A stretch of DNA of 61,593 nucleotides from Bacteroidales bacterium (GTDB taxonomy: Bacteria; Bacteroidota; Bacteroidia; Bacteroidales; P3): the NCBI GenBank assembly GCA_017962665.1, contig JAGCUU010000030.1:1-61593 (forward strand). Direction: 5' to 3'. Made by a program: the position numbers and the translations under genes. Below, piece by piece: positions 28,088-36,708 of the stretch (positions within the stretch are counted from its first letter, which is position 1; every line of letters starts with the position of its first letter). The notes under the pieces are model-generated. The model was given only the letters and a program-made list of their open reading frames with translations, was not told the origin of the DNA and made no database searches.

Positions 28088-28927
28088 ATGATTCTTTTTT
28101 TGCTGGGCATATTGGGAGGCGTCGCTTTATCGCTGTTCTTCAGCTTTGGACCTGCTTTTTTTTCTCAAATTCAAGCAAGTGTCCATTATGGGTTCCGCAA
28201 TGCTGTCCATTTTGCGTACGGAGTCAGTTCCAGTGATATTCTGGTAGTCTCTATTTTGCTTCTTATCTCCCACAGCATCCCTATAGATGACATGGTCCAT
28301 ATTTTGGGCAGTAAGTGGATTGTATATGGTGGAGCTGTAGTTATTGCAGGATTTGGACTCTATTCCATGTTTTTCCGTGCCCGTCGTGCCTCAGAGTGTA
28401 ACGACAATGATAGATTAAGTTTTAGAAATGTTTATGTGCCGTCGCATATCAACATATATTTCCGGGGACTGTTTCTTAATTTTTTCAATCCTGGTATTTG
28501 GATTTATTGGGCGACGCTTGTGGCTATAGTTATTTGCGGCGATAGCGAAATATCCCTTGGAGGACGTTATCTCTTTTTTGGCGGAGTCCTCTCGTCGACA
28601 CTGGGAATGGATATTCTCAAATGTAAGTTGGCCTCATTGCTTCAGCGTGTAATCACTTTCCGTTTCCTTAACATTATCAATAAGTGTATCGGTGTGATTC
28701 TTATCTGTTTTGCAGTGTTTATGGTTGTCTCTACAATTCCGCGTTTTGAGCGCGAAAACAATCAGAAATCTATTGAAATGATGCAGGGAATCATGAACAC
28801 CAAGCCGAGTCTGAAAGGCATTGGAGGTAGTCATCGCAAGGCTCAGATTACCTTCCCAATAAGGTCGTGCTCCAGTGCCTCCTCTATTTCCACATTGATA
28901 AAGTGTCCTTCTCGCAGTGAAGGATGA
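28088..28927 (+). CDS. LysE/RhtB-family exporter-like membrane protein
   Basis: A 279-residue inner-membrane protein with six hydrophobic helices. GGVALSLFFSFGPAFFSQIQASVHYGFRNAV matches the LysE start 'PGP....I....GFR.G', with GPAFF in place of GPxxL; later FLNFFNPGIWIYWATLVAIV is the second conserved 'NP....W' helix. These proteins export amino acids. The stop lies 85 bp inside the convergent rimO, and the last 28 residues (SSASSISTLIKCPSRSEG end) are read from the rimO antisense strand, so the original stop seems lost. The start at 28088 gives MILFLLGILGGV. Confidence 0.85.
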   Translation: MILFLLGILGGVALSLFFSFGPAFFSQIQASVHYGFRNAVHFAYGVSSSDILVVSILLLISHSIPIDDMVHILGSKWIVYGGAVVIAGFGLYSMFFRARRASECNDNDRLSFRNVYVPSHINIYFRGLFLNFFNPGIWIYWATLVAIVICGDSEISLGGRYLFFGGVLSSTLGMDILKCKLASLLQRVITFRFLNIINKCIGVILICFAVFMVVSTIPRFERENNQKSIEMMQGIMNTKPSLKGIGGSHRKAQITFPIRSCSSASSISTLIKCPSRSEG

Positions 28928-30159
28928 TTTTTTATTAAAACTTCGTCGTCCACCTCTGGTGAGTCGTATTCTGTTCGCCCTACCCAATAGTCACCTTCTC
29001 TGCGATCGATAAGTACTTTGTACTTTCTCCCGATTTTGCTTTCGTTGTTTTCCAGTGAAATCTTTTCTTGGATTTCCATTAATTCTTCCACACGGCGTTG
29101 TTTTTCTTCATCGTCAACAGGGTCTCCTAATTTGTATGCGGCAGTACCTTCCTCAGGCGAGTAGGCGAATACTCCCAGTCGATTGAACTTGACAGTCTTG
29201 ACAAATTCTTTGAGTTCTTCGAAATCCTCCTCTGATTCACCGGGGTATCCTACTATCAGTGTGGTCCTTAAAGCTACGTTCGGGATGCTTCTGCGAAATT
29301 TTTCAATCAGCCGCAGTGTTTCCTCTTTGTCTACTCCTCTTTGCATTGATTTGAGAAGTTGACTGTTGATGTGTTGCAGAGGGATGTCTATATATTTGCA
29401 AATATTGTCGTGCTGTGCTATTGCATTTATTGCATCATCTGGAAACGAGGCGGGATAGGTATAGTGTATCCTTATCCATTCTGCTCCGCTTTCTGTGGAT
29501 AGACGTTCCAGCAGAGTGCCTAATCTACGCTCCCCATACAGGTCGAGTCCGTAATAAGTGGTGTCTTGGGCTATTAATATCAATTCTTTGACTCCGTCAG
29601 AGACCATTTTTTTTGCTTCGTCAACAATGTCGTCTATTGGTCTCGAAACATGCTTGCCTCTGATAAGTGGAATCGCGCAGTACGAACATTGGCGGTTGCA
29701 GCCTTCGCTTATCTTTAGATAGGCATAATGTTTCGGAGTGGATTGCATCCTTTCTGATTCGAGACTTTCCCTGTATTCGCTTTCGAGACTATTTATCAGT
29801 TCTCCCCATTGGTGGACTCCATAAAATGCATCTATTTCAGGTAGCTCCGATGCCAGCTCGTTGCGGTAACGTTCTATGAGACATCCAATAGCAATGATTT
29901 TCCTCTGTCGGCGGCCTCTTTTTTTTACATCGATCTGCTCCAGAAGCGCGTTTATTGACTCTTCCTTGGCATCGCCGATGAATCCGCAGGTATTGACAAT
30001 TACTGTGTCGCAGTCGTTCCTGTCACGGTCGAAATAGACTTGGAAACCGGATTTTCTCAAATGTCCGGCTACATGTTCCGAATCGGCAATATTTTTTGAA
30101 CAGCCAAGTGTGATAATGTTTATCTTGTTGTTTGGCTTTCTGTTGGTTGTCGCTTTCAA
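28843..30159 (-). CDS. rimO: ribosomal protein S12 methylthiotransferase
   Basis: A 438-residue radical SAM enzyme that adds a methylthio group to the conserved Asp of ribosomal protein uS12. The N-terminal UPF0004 domain has three cluster cysteines (TLGCSKNIADSE, NTCGFIGDAKEES, AIGCLIERY); the radical SAM triad is GCNRQCSYCAIP; a TRAM domain (about 370-438) closes the protein. YSPEEGTAAYKLGD is a RimO feature that separates it from MiaB. It precedes the rest of an ftsY-rimO unit, 25 bp downstream of ftsY, as in other Bacteroidota. Confidence 0.96.
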   Translation of the reverse strand: MKATTNRKPNNKINIITLGCSKNIADSEHVAGHLRKSGFQVYFDRDRNDCDTVIVNTCGFIGDAKEESINALLEQIDVKKRGRRQRKIIAIGCLIERYRNELASELPEIDAFYGVHQWGELINSLESEYRESLESERMQSTPKHYAYLKISEGCNRQCSYCAIPLIRGKHVSRPIDDIVDEAKKMVSDGVKELILIAQDTTYYGLDLYGERRLGTLLERLSTESGAEWIRIHYTYPASFPDDAINAIAQHDNICKYIDIPLQHINSQLLKSMQRGVDKEETLRLIEKFRRSIPNVALRTTLIVGYPGESEEDFEELKEFVKTVKFNRLGVFAYSPEEGTAAYKLGDPVDDEEKQRRVEELMEIQEKISLENNESKIGRKYKVLIDRREGDYWVGRTEYDSPEVDDEVLIKNHPSLREGHFINVEIEEALEHDLIGKVI

Positions 30160-30184
30160 CGGTTGATATTCTTTCGTAAATGTA

Positions 30185-31138
30185 TTATTCTTCGAAAAGT
30201 GAATCTACAAATTCTTCGGCATTAAATACTTGCAGGTCGGTCATCTGTTCGCCAAGGCCTATATAGCGGACCGGTATTTTGAATTGGTCGCTGATGCCGA
30301 TTATTACCCCACCTTTTGCTGTGCCGTCTAGTTTGGTTAGTGCCAGCGCGTTTACTTCTGTGGCGGCAGTGAACTGTCGTGCCTGTTCTATTGCGTTTTG
30401 TCCTGTCGAAGCGTCAAGTACAAGCAAAACTTCGTGAGGGGCGTCGGGGATCAGTTTCTGCATTACCTTCTTTATCTTTGTCAATTCGTTCATGAGTCCG
30501 ACTTTGTTGTGTAGTCGGCCGGCGGTGTCAATAAGTACCACGTCGGTGTTTTTTGATAATGCAGATTGCAGTGTGTCGAACGCTACCGAGGCGGGGTCTG
30601 CGTTCATACCTTGTGAAACTATTGGCACGCCTACGCGTTCAGACCAAATTGTAAGCTGGTCTACAGCTGCTGCGCGGAATGTGTCGCTGGCGCCCAGCAT
30701 AACGCTTTTCCCTGCATGCTTGAATTGGTATGCAAGTTTGCCTATGGTGGTGGTCTTTCCTACGCCGTTCACGCCAACGACAAGGATTACGTATGGCTTT
30801 TTGGGTAGAGTGGATGTGAAATCCTCAAATTCGTCGTCGTGATGTTGGTTTAACAGCTCTGCGATTTCTGCTTTAAGAATGCCGTTAAGCTCTGAAATAC
30901 CAATATATTTGTCTCGTTTTACTCGATCTTGGATATTCTCGATTATCTTCAGCGTTGTCTCTACTCCGACGTCTGATGAAATGAGCGTCTCCTCCAAATT
31001 GTCGAGGACATCATCATCGATTGTGGATTTTCCAAGTATTGATTTGGAGAGCTTTGTGAAAAAATTTGTCTTTGTTTTCTCAAGTCCCTTGTTTAAGGTC
31101 TCTTTTTTCTCCTTGCTGAAAAATGAGAATAGTCCCAT
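30185..31138 (-). CDS. ftsY: signal recognition particle receptor FtsY
   Basis: A 317-residue SRP-GTPase that docks ribosome-SRP complexes at the membrane. The short charged N terminus (FSFFSKEKKETLNKG) is the reduced A region; the NG domain shows GVNGVGKTTTIGKLA (G1), DTFRAAAVDQL (G2), DTAGR (G3), TKLDGTAKGG (G4) and GLGEQMTDLQVF near the end. It lies after DUF4295 and rpmG on the same strand, separated by a terminator, and before rimO. Confidence 0.97.
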   Translation of the reverse strand: MGLFSFFSKEKKETLNKGLEKTKTNFFTKLSKSILGKSTIDDDVLDNLEETLISSDVGVETTLKIIENIQDRVKRDKYIGISELNGILKAEIAELLNQHHDDEFEDFTSTLPKKPYVILVVGVNGVGKTTTIGKLAYQFKHAGKSVMLGASDTFRAAAVDQLTIWSERVGVPIVSQGMNADPASVAFDTLQSALSKNTDVVLIDTAGRLHNKVGLMNELTKIKKVMQKLIPDAPHEVLLVLDASTGQNAIEQARQFTAATEVNALALTKLDGTAKGGVIIGISDQFKIPVRYIGLGEQMTDLQVFNAEEFVDSLFEE

Positions 31139-31204
31139 GTCGTATAGCTATTAGTTGATTTGCTGAAAAATATTTTGCAAATGTACTAACTTTTTTTGAA
31201 ATAA

Positions 31205-31230
31205 CAAAAAACCTCACCGGATAGGTGAGG
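31205..31230 (-). terminator. terminator between the DUF4295 gene and ftsY
   Basis: CCTCACC/GGTGAGG (31212-31218 and 31224-31230) with a 5-nt loop; on the minus strand the stem is followed by TTTTTTG. It ends the rpmG-DUF4295 transcript or attenuates read-through to ftsY. Confidence 0.8.
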
Positions 31231-31260
31231 CTATAATATATTCAGTAAGAAAATCCAGGT

Positions 31261-31416
31261 TTATTTTTTCTTCAGATATTCCTGTACTTCGTCAGAAGGA
31301 ACAATTTCCTCTTTGAAAACGTATGCATTGGTTTTGGGTGAGCGCACCATGCGAATAACCTTTGCAAAACTCTTACCGGTGCTGGTTTTCAGTGTAGCAA
31401 CAACTTTCTTTGCCAT
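31261..31416 (-). CDS. DUF4295 small protein
   Basis: A 51-residue basic protein, MAKKVVATLKTSTGKSFAKV with RSPKTNAYVFKEEIVP and a final KKK. This small family is largely confined to Bacteroidota and sits between rpmG and ftsY, probably as a ribosome-associated protein (context inference). The start is 23 bp after the rpmG stop. It is too short for standard ORF cut-offs and was read directly. Confidence 0.9.
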   Translation of the reverse strand: MAKKVVATLKTSTGKSFAKVIRMVRSPKTNAYVFKEEIVPSDEVQEYLKKK

Positions 31417-31439
31417 ATTCTATTCCCTCCTTGGTTTTA

Positions 31440-31628
31440 CTATTTGATTTCTTTGTGTACAGTTACTTTCTTCAGGAACGGATTGTATTTCTTCAGTTCC
31501 AAACGCTCCGGGGTGTTCTTCTTGTTCTTGGTCGTGACATAACGCGACATACCCGATACTCCACTGGTCTTCTGCTCGGTGCATTCCAGTATAACCTGAA
31601 CTCTTGCGTCTTTATTTTTCTTTGCCAT
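31440..31628 (-). CDS. rpmG: 50S ribosomal protein L33 (zinc-free type)
   Basis: A 62-residue bL33: [42 protein letters not shown] and [12 protein letters not shown]. Only one cysteine is present, so it is the C-minus form that does not bind zinc. The frame is open 17 codons upstream, inside the promoter, so the start at 31628 is chosen. In most Bacteroidota rpmB lies just upstream; here that position (31680-32150) has no L28 gene. Confidence 0.96.
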   Translation of the reverse strand: MAKKNKDARVQVILECTEQKTSGVSGMSRYVTTKNKKNTPERLELKKYNPFLKKVTVHKEIK

Positions 31629-31649
31629 TTTCTTTTGTTTTTGAGTTTG

Positions 31650-31679
31650 CAAAAGTACGAACATTTTTTGATTTGGCAA
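31650..31679 (-). promoter_or_regulatory. promoter of rpmG-DUF4295
   Basis: On the minus strand, TTG (31677-31679) and TACTTTTG (31650-31657) are spaced by 19 nt. The rpmG ATG is about 21 nt downstream, so the leader is very short. Confidence 0.7.
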
Positions 31680-32157
31680 CTTTTTTTGAAAATATTTTTT
31701 GTTGCTCTGATGTTAAGTATTGAAATATATATAGTTATATTGATAGAATAATTATTTGCCAGTGTTTGCCATTATTTCTTTTTTTGTTTTTCATTGGGTC
31801 TTTTTTGTGTTTTTGCTGTTAGTATTGTCTGTAATGTTTTGCTTTTTCTTTTTGGAATTGATTCTTATCGTTTTATGTTTTATTGTTCAGGACTCATCGA
31901 TACGCATTGTTCTCTCGTTTTGGGCTGTTTTTCTTGGATAAGGGTGATATGTGTTTATTATGATACTGTAATATAGTAAAATATTTATAATTATGACAAA
32001 ATGACATTCAAAAAATGACTAATTGTGTTTAATTTCGGAAATTTTGACAGTTGTTTATGTGTGGCATTTTTTTTGTTCATACTTAGGGTGAATCGCGATT
32101 GAAAAAGCGATTGACAAAATGAAATGTTTAACAATTAAATTATAGGAGATTAAAACC
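31680..32157. other. A/T-rich intergenic gap without a recognisable gene
   Basis: About 480 bp of very T-rich plus strand. Frames open here translate to runs of Phe, Leu and Val with no ribosome site and no homology I recognise, and are judged spurious. The right end holds the hsp20 leader, with AGGAG at 32144-32148. Confidence 0.6.
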
Positions 32158-32601
32158 ATGTTAGTAGCAAGAAGAAACAATGATTTGATGAGCACCATGT
32201 TCAACGAGCTTTTGGACTGGAATCGCTGGAACAACCTTTGCAGCACTGAGGATCGCAACATGACTCCGAAAATGAATGTCAGTGAGTCTGACAAAGATTA
32301 TCGCCTCGAACTTTGTATTCCGGGCATGAAGAAAGAGGATCTGACCCTCAGCATCGATGCTGACAACAACCTTGTCATCGAAATGCAGCAGAAAGAGGAG
32401 AAAAAGGAAAACGACGAAAAGCGTCACTACTTGCGCCGCGAGTTCAGTGCCACCCAGTTCAAGCAGATGCTTACGCTGCCTGAGAATGTCAAGAAAGATC
32501 AGATTGGCGCCAAGGTCGAGAATGGTATCCTCACGGTGACACTGCCCAAGTACACACCTGAAGAACAGAAACAGTTGGCTCAGACAATCACTATTGAATA
32601 A
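32158..32601 (+). CDS. Hsp20/alpha-crystallin small heat-shock protein
   Basis: A 147-residue ATP-independent chaperone that holds unfolding proteins. The N-terminal arm is short (MLVARRNNDLMSTMFNELLDW); the alpha-crystallin domain runs from about residue 38 (KMNVSESDKDYRLELCIPGMKKEDLTLSIDADN) through LRREFSATQFKQMLTLPENV to VENGILTVTLPK, and an Ile-x-Ile-like tail closes it (TITIE). AGGAG 9 nt upstream of the ATG is unusually strong for this genome. A terminator follows at 32681. Confidence 0.95.
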   Translation: MLVARRNNDLMSTMFNELLDWNRWNNLCSTEDRNMTPKMNVSESDKDYRLELCIPGMKKEDLTLSIDADNNLVIEMQQKEEKKENDEKRHYLRREFSATQFKQMLTLPENVKKDQIGAKVENGILTVTLPKYTPEEQKQLAQTITIE

Positions 32602-32680
32602 GTTTTTGAGAAAACCGTCTGTTTTTTCGGAAAACAGAAAGTGGAATTGTTTTGAACTTGTTTTTTGAAAATCAGTTCAT

Positions 32681-32723
32681 GAAAATGAAACCGGAGCCTC
32701 AAAGGCTCCGGTTTCATTTTTTT
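32681..32723 (+). terminator. rho-independent terminator after hsp20
   Basis: GAAACCGGAGCCT/AGGCTCCGGTTTC is a perfect 13-bp stem with a CAA-type loop, followed by a T run (TTTTTTT). Confidence 0.92.
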
Positions 32724-32910
32724 AGTATAGTCGCCCACGGTATATAACGGCATTAAAAAAAGAAGCAGTTATAAAATTATAACTACTTCTTCTGTTTTTT
32801 GACTGCTTTTATTCTTGCGCTATAATAGACCTTCAGTCAGTTTATTACATGATTTTCGCACGGTGTCTGAATTGGGAAAACTAATTAATCTGTAACATCA
32901 AAATAGTATC

Positions 32911-32993
32911 TGGCATCCTCCCCCTGTGTCGTCACAGGGTTGTTTGGTGGTCACAGCGGCCGTGCAGCCCACTCTGGGGGTACCACTTGCCGT
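32911..32993 (+). other. GC-rich structured element in the hsp20-LRR gap
   Basis: In an otherwise A/T-rich gap of 502 bp without a gene, this segment contains hairpin CCCTGTG-TCGT-CACAGGG (32922-32939), an outer pairing GGCA/TGCC (32912-32915 with 32988-32991), an arm GTGGT/ACCAC (32947-32951 with 32982-32986) and CCCCC/GGGGG complementarity (32920-32924 with 32976-32980) that could form a pseudoknot. A T-rich run (TTTCTTTTTT) follows on the plus strand. It may be a small RNA; no known family was recognised. Confidence 0.35.
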
Positions 32994-33103
32994 TTCTTTT
33001 TTGCTATCTTGCTTTGTAATACATAATGTTTGGTTTTTGGTTAAAAATGGTGTGATTAAAAAAATGCACTCTTTTTGATGAAAATATACTCTTTTTTTTC
33101 AGC

Positions 33104-36100
33104 CTATCTTATCACTACCACTTTTCGGGTAGGATGGTTGCCGATTTTGACGATGTAAACGCCTGTAGCGGATACAGGGATTGCAACGTGTTCTGTGGCT
33201 TTTGGCAAGGATGCAATTGTTCTGCCCTCGATGGTATAGACGGCAACCTCTTCGCCAAAAGCTTCGTCAATGTAGATATGACAATCTTTTGCATACATGA
33301 TAATTCCAGAATCATCAATTTCTTCAATGCCTTCCGTCGTGGAGGCGAAGTAAGCCGTCAGTGTCAGGCTTCCCATAGTTGTGTAGGTATATGGGTTTGA
33401 TGTGCTACCATCGCTCCAGTGATCAAATCGGTAACCATTGCGTGGCGTGGCTTCGACGATGGCTACCGGATTGTCACAGGACGGTTCCTGCAGCATGGCT
33501 ACCGTCCCCATCGTCAAGTCTGCTGATGCCACATTGAACCAGAATGGAATCTCGTTGAAGTTGTGGAAATACGACCAGCGTCCAGCATAAAGGTTGGTGG
33601 TACCACAGGGAATGTTGACAGTGATTGAAGTATCCACCCCATCGAAAGCATCCGTTCCCAAAGTCGGAGCCACCCTGCCAAGACAAGATATTTCCGTGAT
33701 GCCAAAACAATCCTTGAATCCGTTGTTTCCAATAGAGATTACACCTTGCGGAATCACAAGTTCTCCAATTATGCCACAGTTCTGGAAAGCACTATTCCCG
33801 ATTGTCTCAATACCTTCGCCCAGACTGACATTAGTGAGACGGGTACACTGAGCGAAGACGCTGTTTCCTATACTTGATACACCATTGCCTATTGTCGCAG
33901 AGGTCAAGTTCGAACATTCTCTAAAAGCACCGTCAGCAATTTCTGTAACAGCATCAGGAATATTCAACGAAACCAATCCAGTACACCCTCTAAACATACA
34001 TGGAGGAATATATTGAACATTAGTGCCTATATTCAATGTTGTAAGGATTGCAAGGTTTTGGAATGTGCCATTGGCTTGGCAGTTCACGGCGTTGTAGTTC
34101 ACGGTGGCAATATTGCTGCAGCCGATGAATGCTCCACTGCCAATATTTGTCATCCCATCGGGGATGGTTACTGATGTAAAGCCCGTGCAGCCGCTGAAAG
34201 CATTGCTGCCTATCTCCGTCACCGAGGTCGGTATGGTCAGCGATGTCAGCCCAGTGCAACCGCTGAACATATTGTTTGGGATATATTGAACGCCGTTTCC
34301 GATATTCAGAGTTGTAAGATTAGTGAGGTTTTGGAATGTGCCATTGGCTTGGCAGTTCACGGCGTTGTAATTCACTGTGGTGATATTGCTGCAGCCACTG
34401 AATGCGCCACTGCCAATGGACATCATTCCAGTAGGAATAGTGATGGAAGTGAACCCAGTGCAGCCGTTGAAGGCACCACTGCCTATTTCTGTTGCCGAGT
34501 TAGGTATTGTTAGTGACGCGAGTCCCGTACAACCGCTAAACATATTGTTTGGGATAATTTGAACGCTGCTTCCAATATTCAGAGTTGTAAGGTCTGTGAG
34601 GTTTTGGAATGTGCCGTTGGCTTGGCAGTTCACGGCATTGTAGTTTACGGTAGCGATATTGCTGCAGCCGTCGAATGCACCACTGCCAATATTTGTTACC
34701 CCATTGGGGATAGTTATTGATGTAAAGCCCGTGCAGCCGCTGAATGCGCCACTGCCAATGGAGGTGACTGAGTTAGGAATTGTCAAGGAAGTTAATCCCG
34801 TGCAGCCGCTGAACATATTGTTTGGGATATACTGGACGCTGTTTCCTATATTCAGAGTTGTAAGGTTTGTGAGGTTTTGGAATGTACCGTTGGTTTGGCA
34901 GTTCACGGCATCATAGTTCACGGTGGCAATATTGCTGCAGCCGCTGAATGCGCTACTGCTAATAGAGCTGACCGAGTTAGGAATTGTCAATGAAGTTAAT
35001 CCCGTGCAGCCGCTGAACATATTAATGGGGATATTCTGGACACTGTTTCCAATATTCAGCGTAGTAAGATTTGTAAGGCCTTGGAATGTACCGTTGGTTT
35101 GGCAGTTCACGGCATTATAGTTCACGGTGGCAATATTGCTGCAGCCGCTAAATGCGCCACTGCCAATAGAGGTTACAGAATTGGGGATGGTTACCGATGA
35201 TAAGACTATACAATTTTCAAAGGCATTCTCTCTAATCGTAACTACCGTGTTTGGCAAAATCGCATTTGATGAAGAACCAATGTATTTTACTAACACTGTG
35301 TTTGCAGAATCTTCAAAAAGGTAATCACCATTGATGTAATAATGATTAAGTGCACCCCATGGACTACCTGTGGCAATGCCACTATATGCGATGCTATCAA
35401 CCATATAAAAAGCCCGAAAGCCAATAGTGGTCACGGAATTTGGTATTAGTACTAATGAAAGATTAGAACATAGTAAGAAAGCACCTGTGTCAATAGTTGT
35501 AATGCTGCTGGGAATGGTAATTCTAGATAATCCTGACATTTCTTGAAATGCAGATTTACCAATAATTGCAACTGTATTTGGAATAATTGTAGTATTGGAG
35601 CCAGAGATCAATTTATTGCTTTGGGTTTCAATAATTGCATTACAATTATTTCTACTGTCATACACTGTATTATCATTAGCTACTATTATTGTTGACAATC
35701 CATCACAGCCAATAAAAGGATTATCGCCGATTTCTGCTACCGTATTTGGGATGATTACTGAAGTTAGTCCAGAACAACCAGAAAAAGCATACTCGCATAT
35801 AGTATTAATTCCTGAAGGTATAGTATAACTTCCATTAAAACAAGTCGGCATATACACAAAAATACTATTATTATGTATGGGAGAATTCAGAGACAAACAT
35901 CCTGCAAAGGCAGATGCTACTATATCAGTTACTGTATTGGGAATAGAAACTGATGATAATCCTGTGCAATTTAAAAAACATTGATGACCAATTCTAGTAA
36001 TACCAGATGAAATAATTACCGAATCAAGTCCATCACATTGACCAAAACACCAATTACATATCTCTTTTACTGCATATTTATAATTGTAATAAACAATAGT

Positions 36101-36334
36101 GTCTGGAATAGTCATATTTCCTACAGGTCTTGTATATCCATACCAAAAGCCGTAGGTTATAGAATAAGTATTTAATAAGCTAGTGTCTTGTGGTGGCACT
36201 ACTCGAACGCCACCAGTACAATATTCGAAATACAAAGTCTGACCACTTGGAACTACTGCTGAAAAGTCATAGGCTTTTGCAGTGAAAACCATAGCCATCA
36301 TTACAACAAAGAATAGAAGTTTCTTCATATTCAT
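33104..36334 (-). CDS. BspA-like leucine-rich-repeat surface protein with T9SS sorting domain
   Basis: A 1076-residue exported protein. MNMKKLLFFVVMMAMVFTAKA is the signal peptide. From about residue 95 to 930 it consists of LRR_5 (BspA-type) repeats of roughly 23 residues, 'L.S(V/I)TIPNSVT.IG..AFSGC'. Residues 400-810 hold five composite repeats starting SN-I-A-T-V-N-Y, with DNA periods of 204 and then 273 bp. Residues about 955-1005 form an InlB-B-like 'VEATPRNGYRFDHWSDG' module. The last 75 residues are a T9SS type A sorting domain ending TRKVVVIR. BspA-like proteins bind host matrix or other cells; here surface adhesion is likely. A structured RNA leader precedes the gene. Confidence 0.92.
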   Translation of the reverse strand: MNMKKLLFFVVMMAMVFTAKAYDFSAVVPSGQTLYFEYCTGGVRVVPPQDTSLLNTYSITYGFWYGYTRPVGNMTIPDTIVYYNYKYAVKEICNWCFGQCDGLDSVIISSGITRIGHQCFLNCTGLSSVSIPNTVTDIVASAFAGCLSLNSPIHNNSIFVYMPTCFNGSYTIPSGINTICEYAFSGCSGLTSVIIPNTVAEIGDNPFIGCDGLSTIIVANDNTVYDSRNNCNAIIETQSNKLISGSNTTIIPNTVAIIGKSAFQEMSGLSRITIPSSITTIDTGAFLLCSNLSLVLIPNSVTTIGFRAFYMVDSIAYSGIATGSPWGALNHYYINGDYLFEDSANTVLVKYIGSSSNAILPNTVVTIRENAFENCIVLSSVTIPNSVTSIGSGAFSGCSNIATVNYNAVNCQTNGTFQGLTNLTTLNIGNSVQNIPINMFSGCTGLTSLTIPNSVSSISSSAFSGCSNIATVNYDAVNCQTNGTFQNLTNLTTLNIGNSVQYIPNNMFSGCTGLTSLTIPNSVTSIGSGAFSGCTGFTSITIPNGVTNIGSGAFDGCSNIATVNYNAVNCQANGTFQNLTDLTTLNIGSSVQIIPNNMFSGCTGLASLTIPNSATEIGSGAFNGCTGFTSITIPTGMMSIGSGAFSGCSNITTVNYNAVNCQANGTFQNLTNLTTLNIGNGVQYIPNNMFSGCTGLTSLTIPTSVTEIGSNAFSGCTGFTSVTIPDGMTNIGSGAFIGCSNIATVNYNAVNCQANGTFQNLAILTTLNIGTNVQYIPPCMFRGCTGLVSLNIPDAVTEIADGAFRECSNLTSATIGNGVSSIGNSVFAQCTRLTNVSLGEGIETIGNSAFQNCGIIGELVIPQGVISIGNNGFKDCFGITEISCLGRVAPTLGTDAFDGVDTSITVNIPCGTTNLYAGRWSYFHNFNEIPFWFNVASADLTMGTVAMLQEPSCDNPVAIVEATPRNGYRFDHWSDGSTSNPYTYTTMGSLTLTAYFASTTEGIEEIDDSGIIMYAKDCHIYIDEAFGEEVAVYTIEGRTIASLPKATEHVAIPVSATGVYIVKIGNHPTRKVVVIR
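33910..35140 (-). repeat. long in-frame tandem repeats within the LRR gene
   Basis: Composite units begin at about 35137, 34933, 34660, 34387 and 34114 (minus strand). Spacing is 204 bp once and then 273 bp three times (68 and 91 codons). Each carries a copy of the TVNYNAVNCQ block and very similar DNA, giving a substrate for recombination that changes repeat number. Confidence 0.8.
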
Positions 36335-36371
36335 CTTTTTTCTGCACTGGCACGGTGCGGATTAATAATAC

Positions 36372-36612
36372 GAAGAAAGTGGAGCCAATCCATTTTGTCT
36401 CTATCTTCTTGTGTGAGGGCCTAGACTTCCCTGTAATGTGAACATAAAGGTACTCTGAACTGCTCCACATGGACATAACAATCCAGTAGAAGCATCTCGT
36501 AACTCCGTTATTCCAAACATTACAGTAATGTGTAAATTGTCTAGGTTCACACAATCGGAATAAGGCGAAAATGCGCTTTCTTTCGGCAAACGGATTTCTC
36601 CCCGTTTGCGAC
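36372..36612 (-). ncRNA. putative structured 5' leader RNA, copy 2
   Basis: Minus-strand leader of the LRR gene. P1 hairpin GCAAACGG/CCGTTTGC (plus positions 36602-36609 and 36586-36593), P2 hairpin with GCG/CGC arms, P3 stem TTATTCC/GGAATAA, and a long-range pairing of GTGGAGC (36462-36468) with GCTCCAC (36379-36385). The 3' end is GGCTCCACTTTCTT. The same elements in the same order occur at 45388-45632, where P1 is GCAAACC/GGTTTGC and P3 is CTCTATTCC/GGGATAGAG, so pairings are kept while bases differ. Confidence 0.65.
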
Positions 36613-36614
36613 TG

Positions 36615-36645
36615 CAAAAGTACAAATAATTTTTGAATTGGCAAA
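36615..36645 (-). promoter_or_regulatory. promoter of the LRR gene and its leader
   Basis: On the minus strand TTTG (36642-36645), 19 nt, then TACTTTTG (36615-36622). The transcript would start near 36610, at the first base-paired element of the leader. Confidence 0.75.
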
Positions 36646-36708
36646 AGTTTTTTTTCATCCGCCACCCAGCAACAAAAAGAAAGCGGCCCCCGCAGGAGCC
36701 GCAAAATG

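Noticed and set aside
31410-31941. Two plus-strand frames of hydrophobic residues
   Set aside because: They arise from T-rich DNA, begin inside rpmG/DUF4295 antisense, and lack a ribosome site or promoter.
34114-35137. CRISPR-like regular repeats
   Set aside because: Repeats are 204-273 bp, in frame and protein-coding within an LRR gene; no spacers or cas genes.
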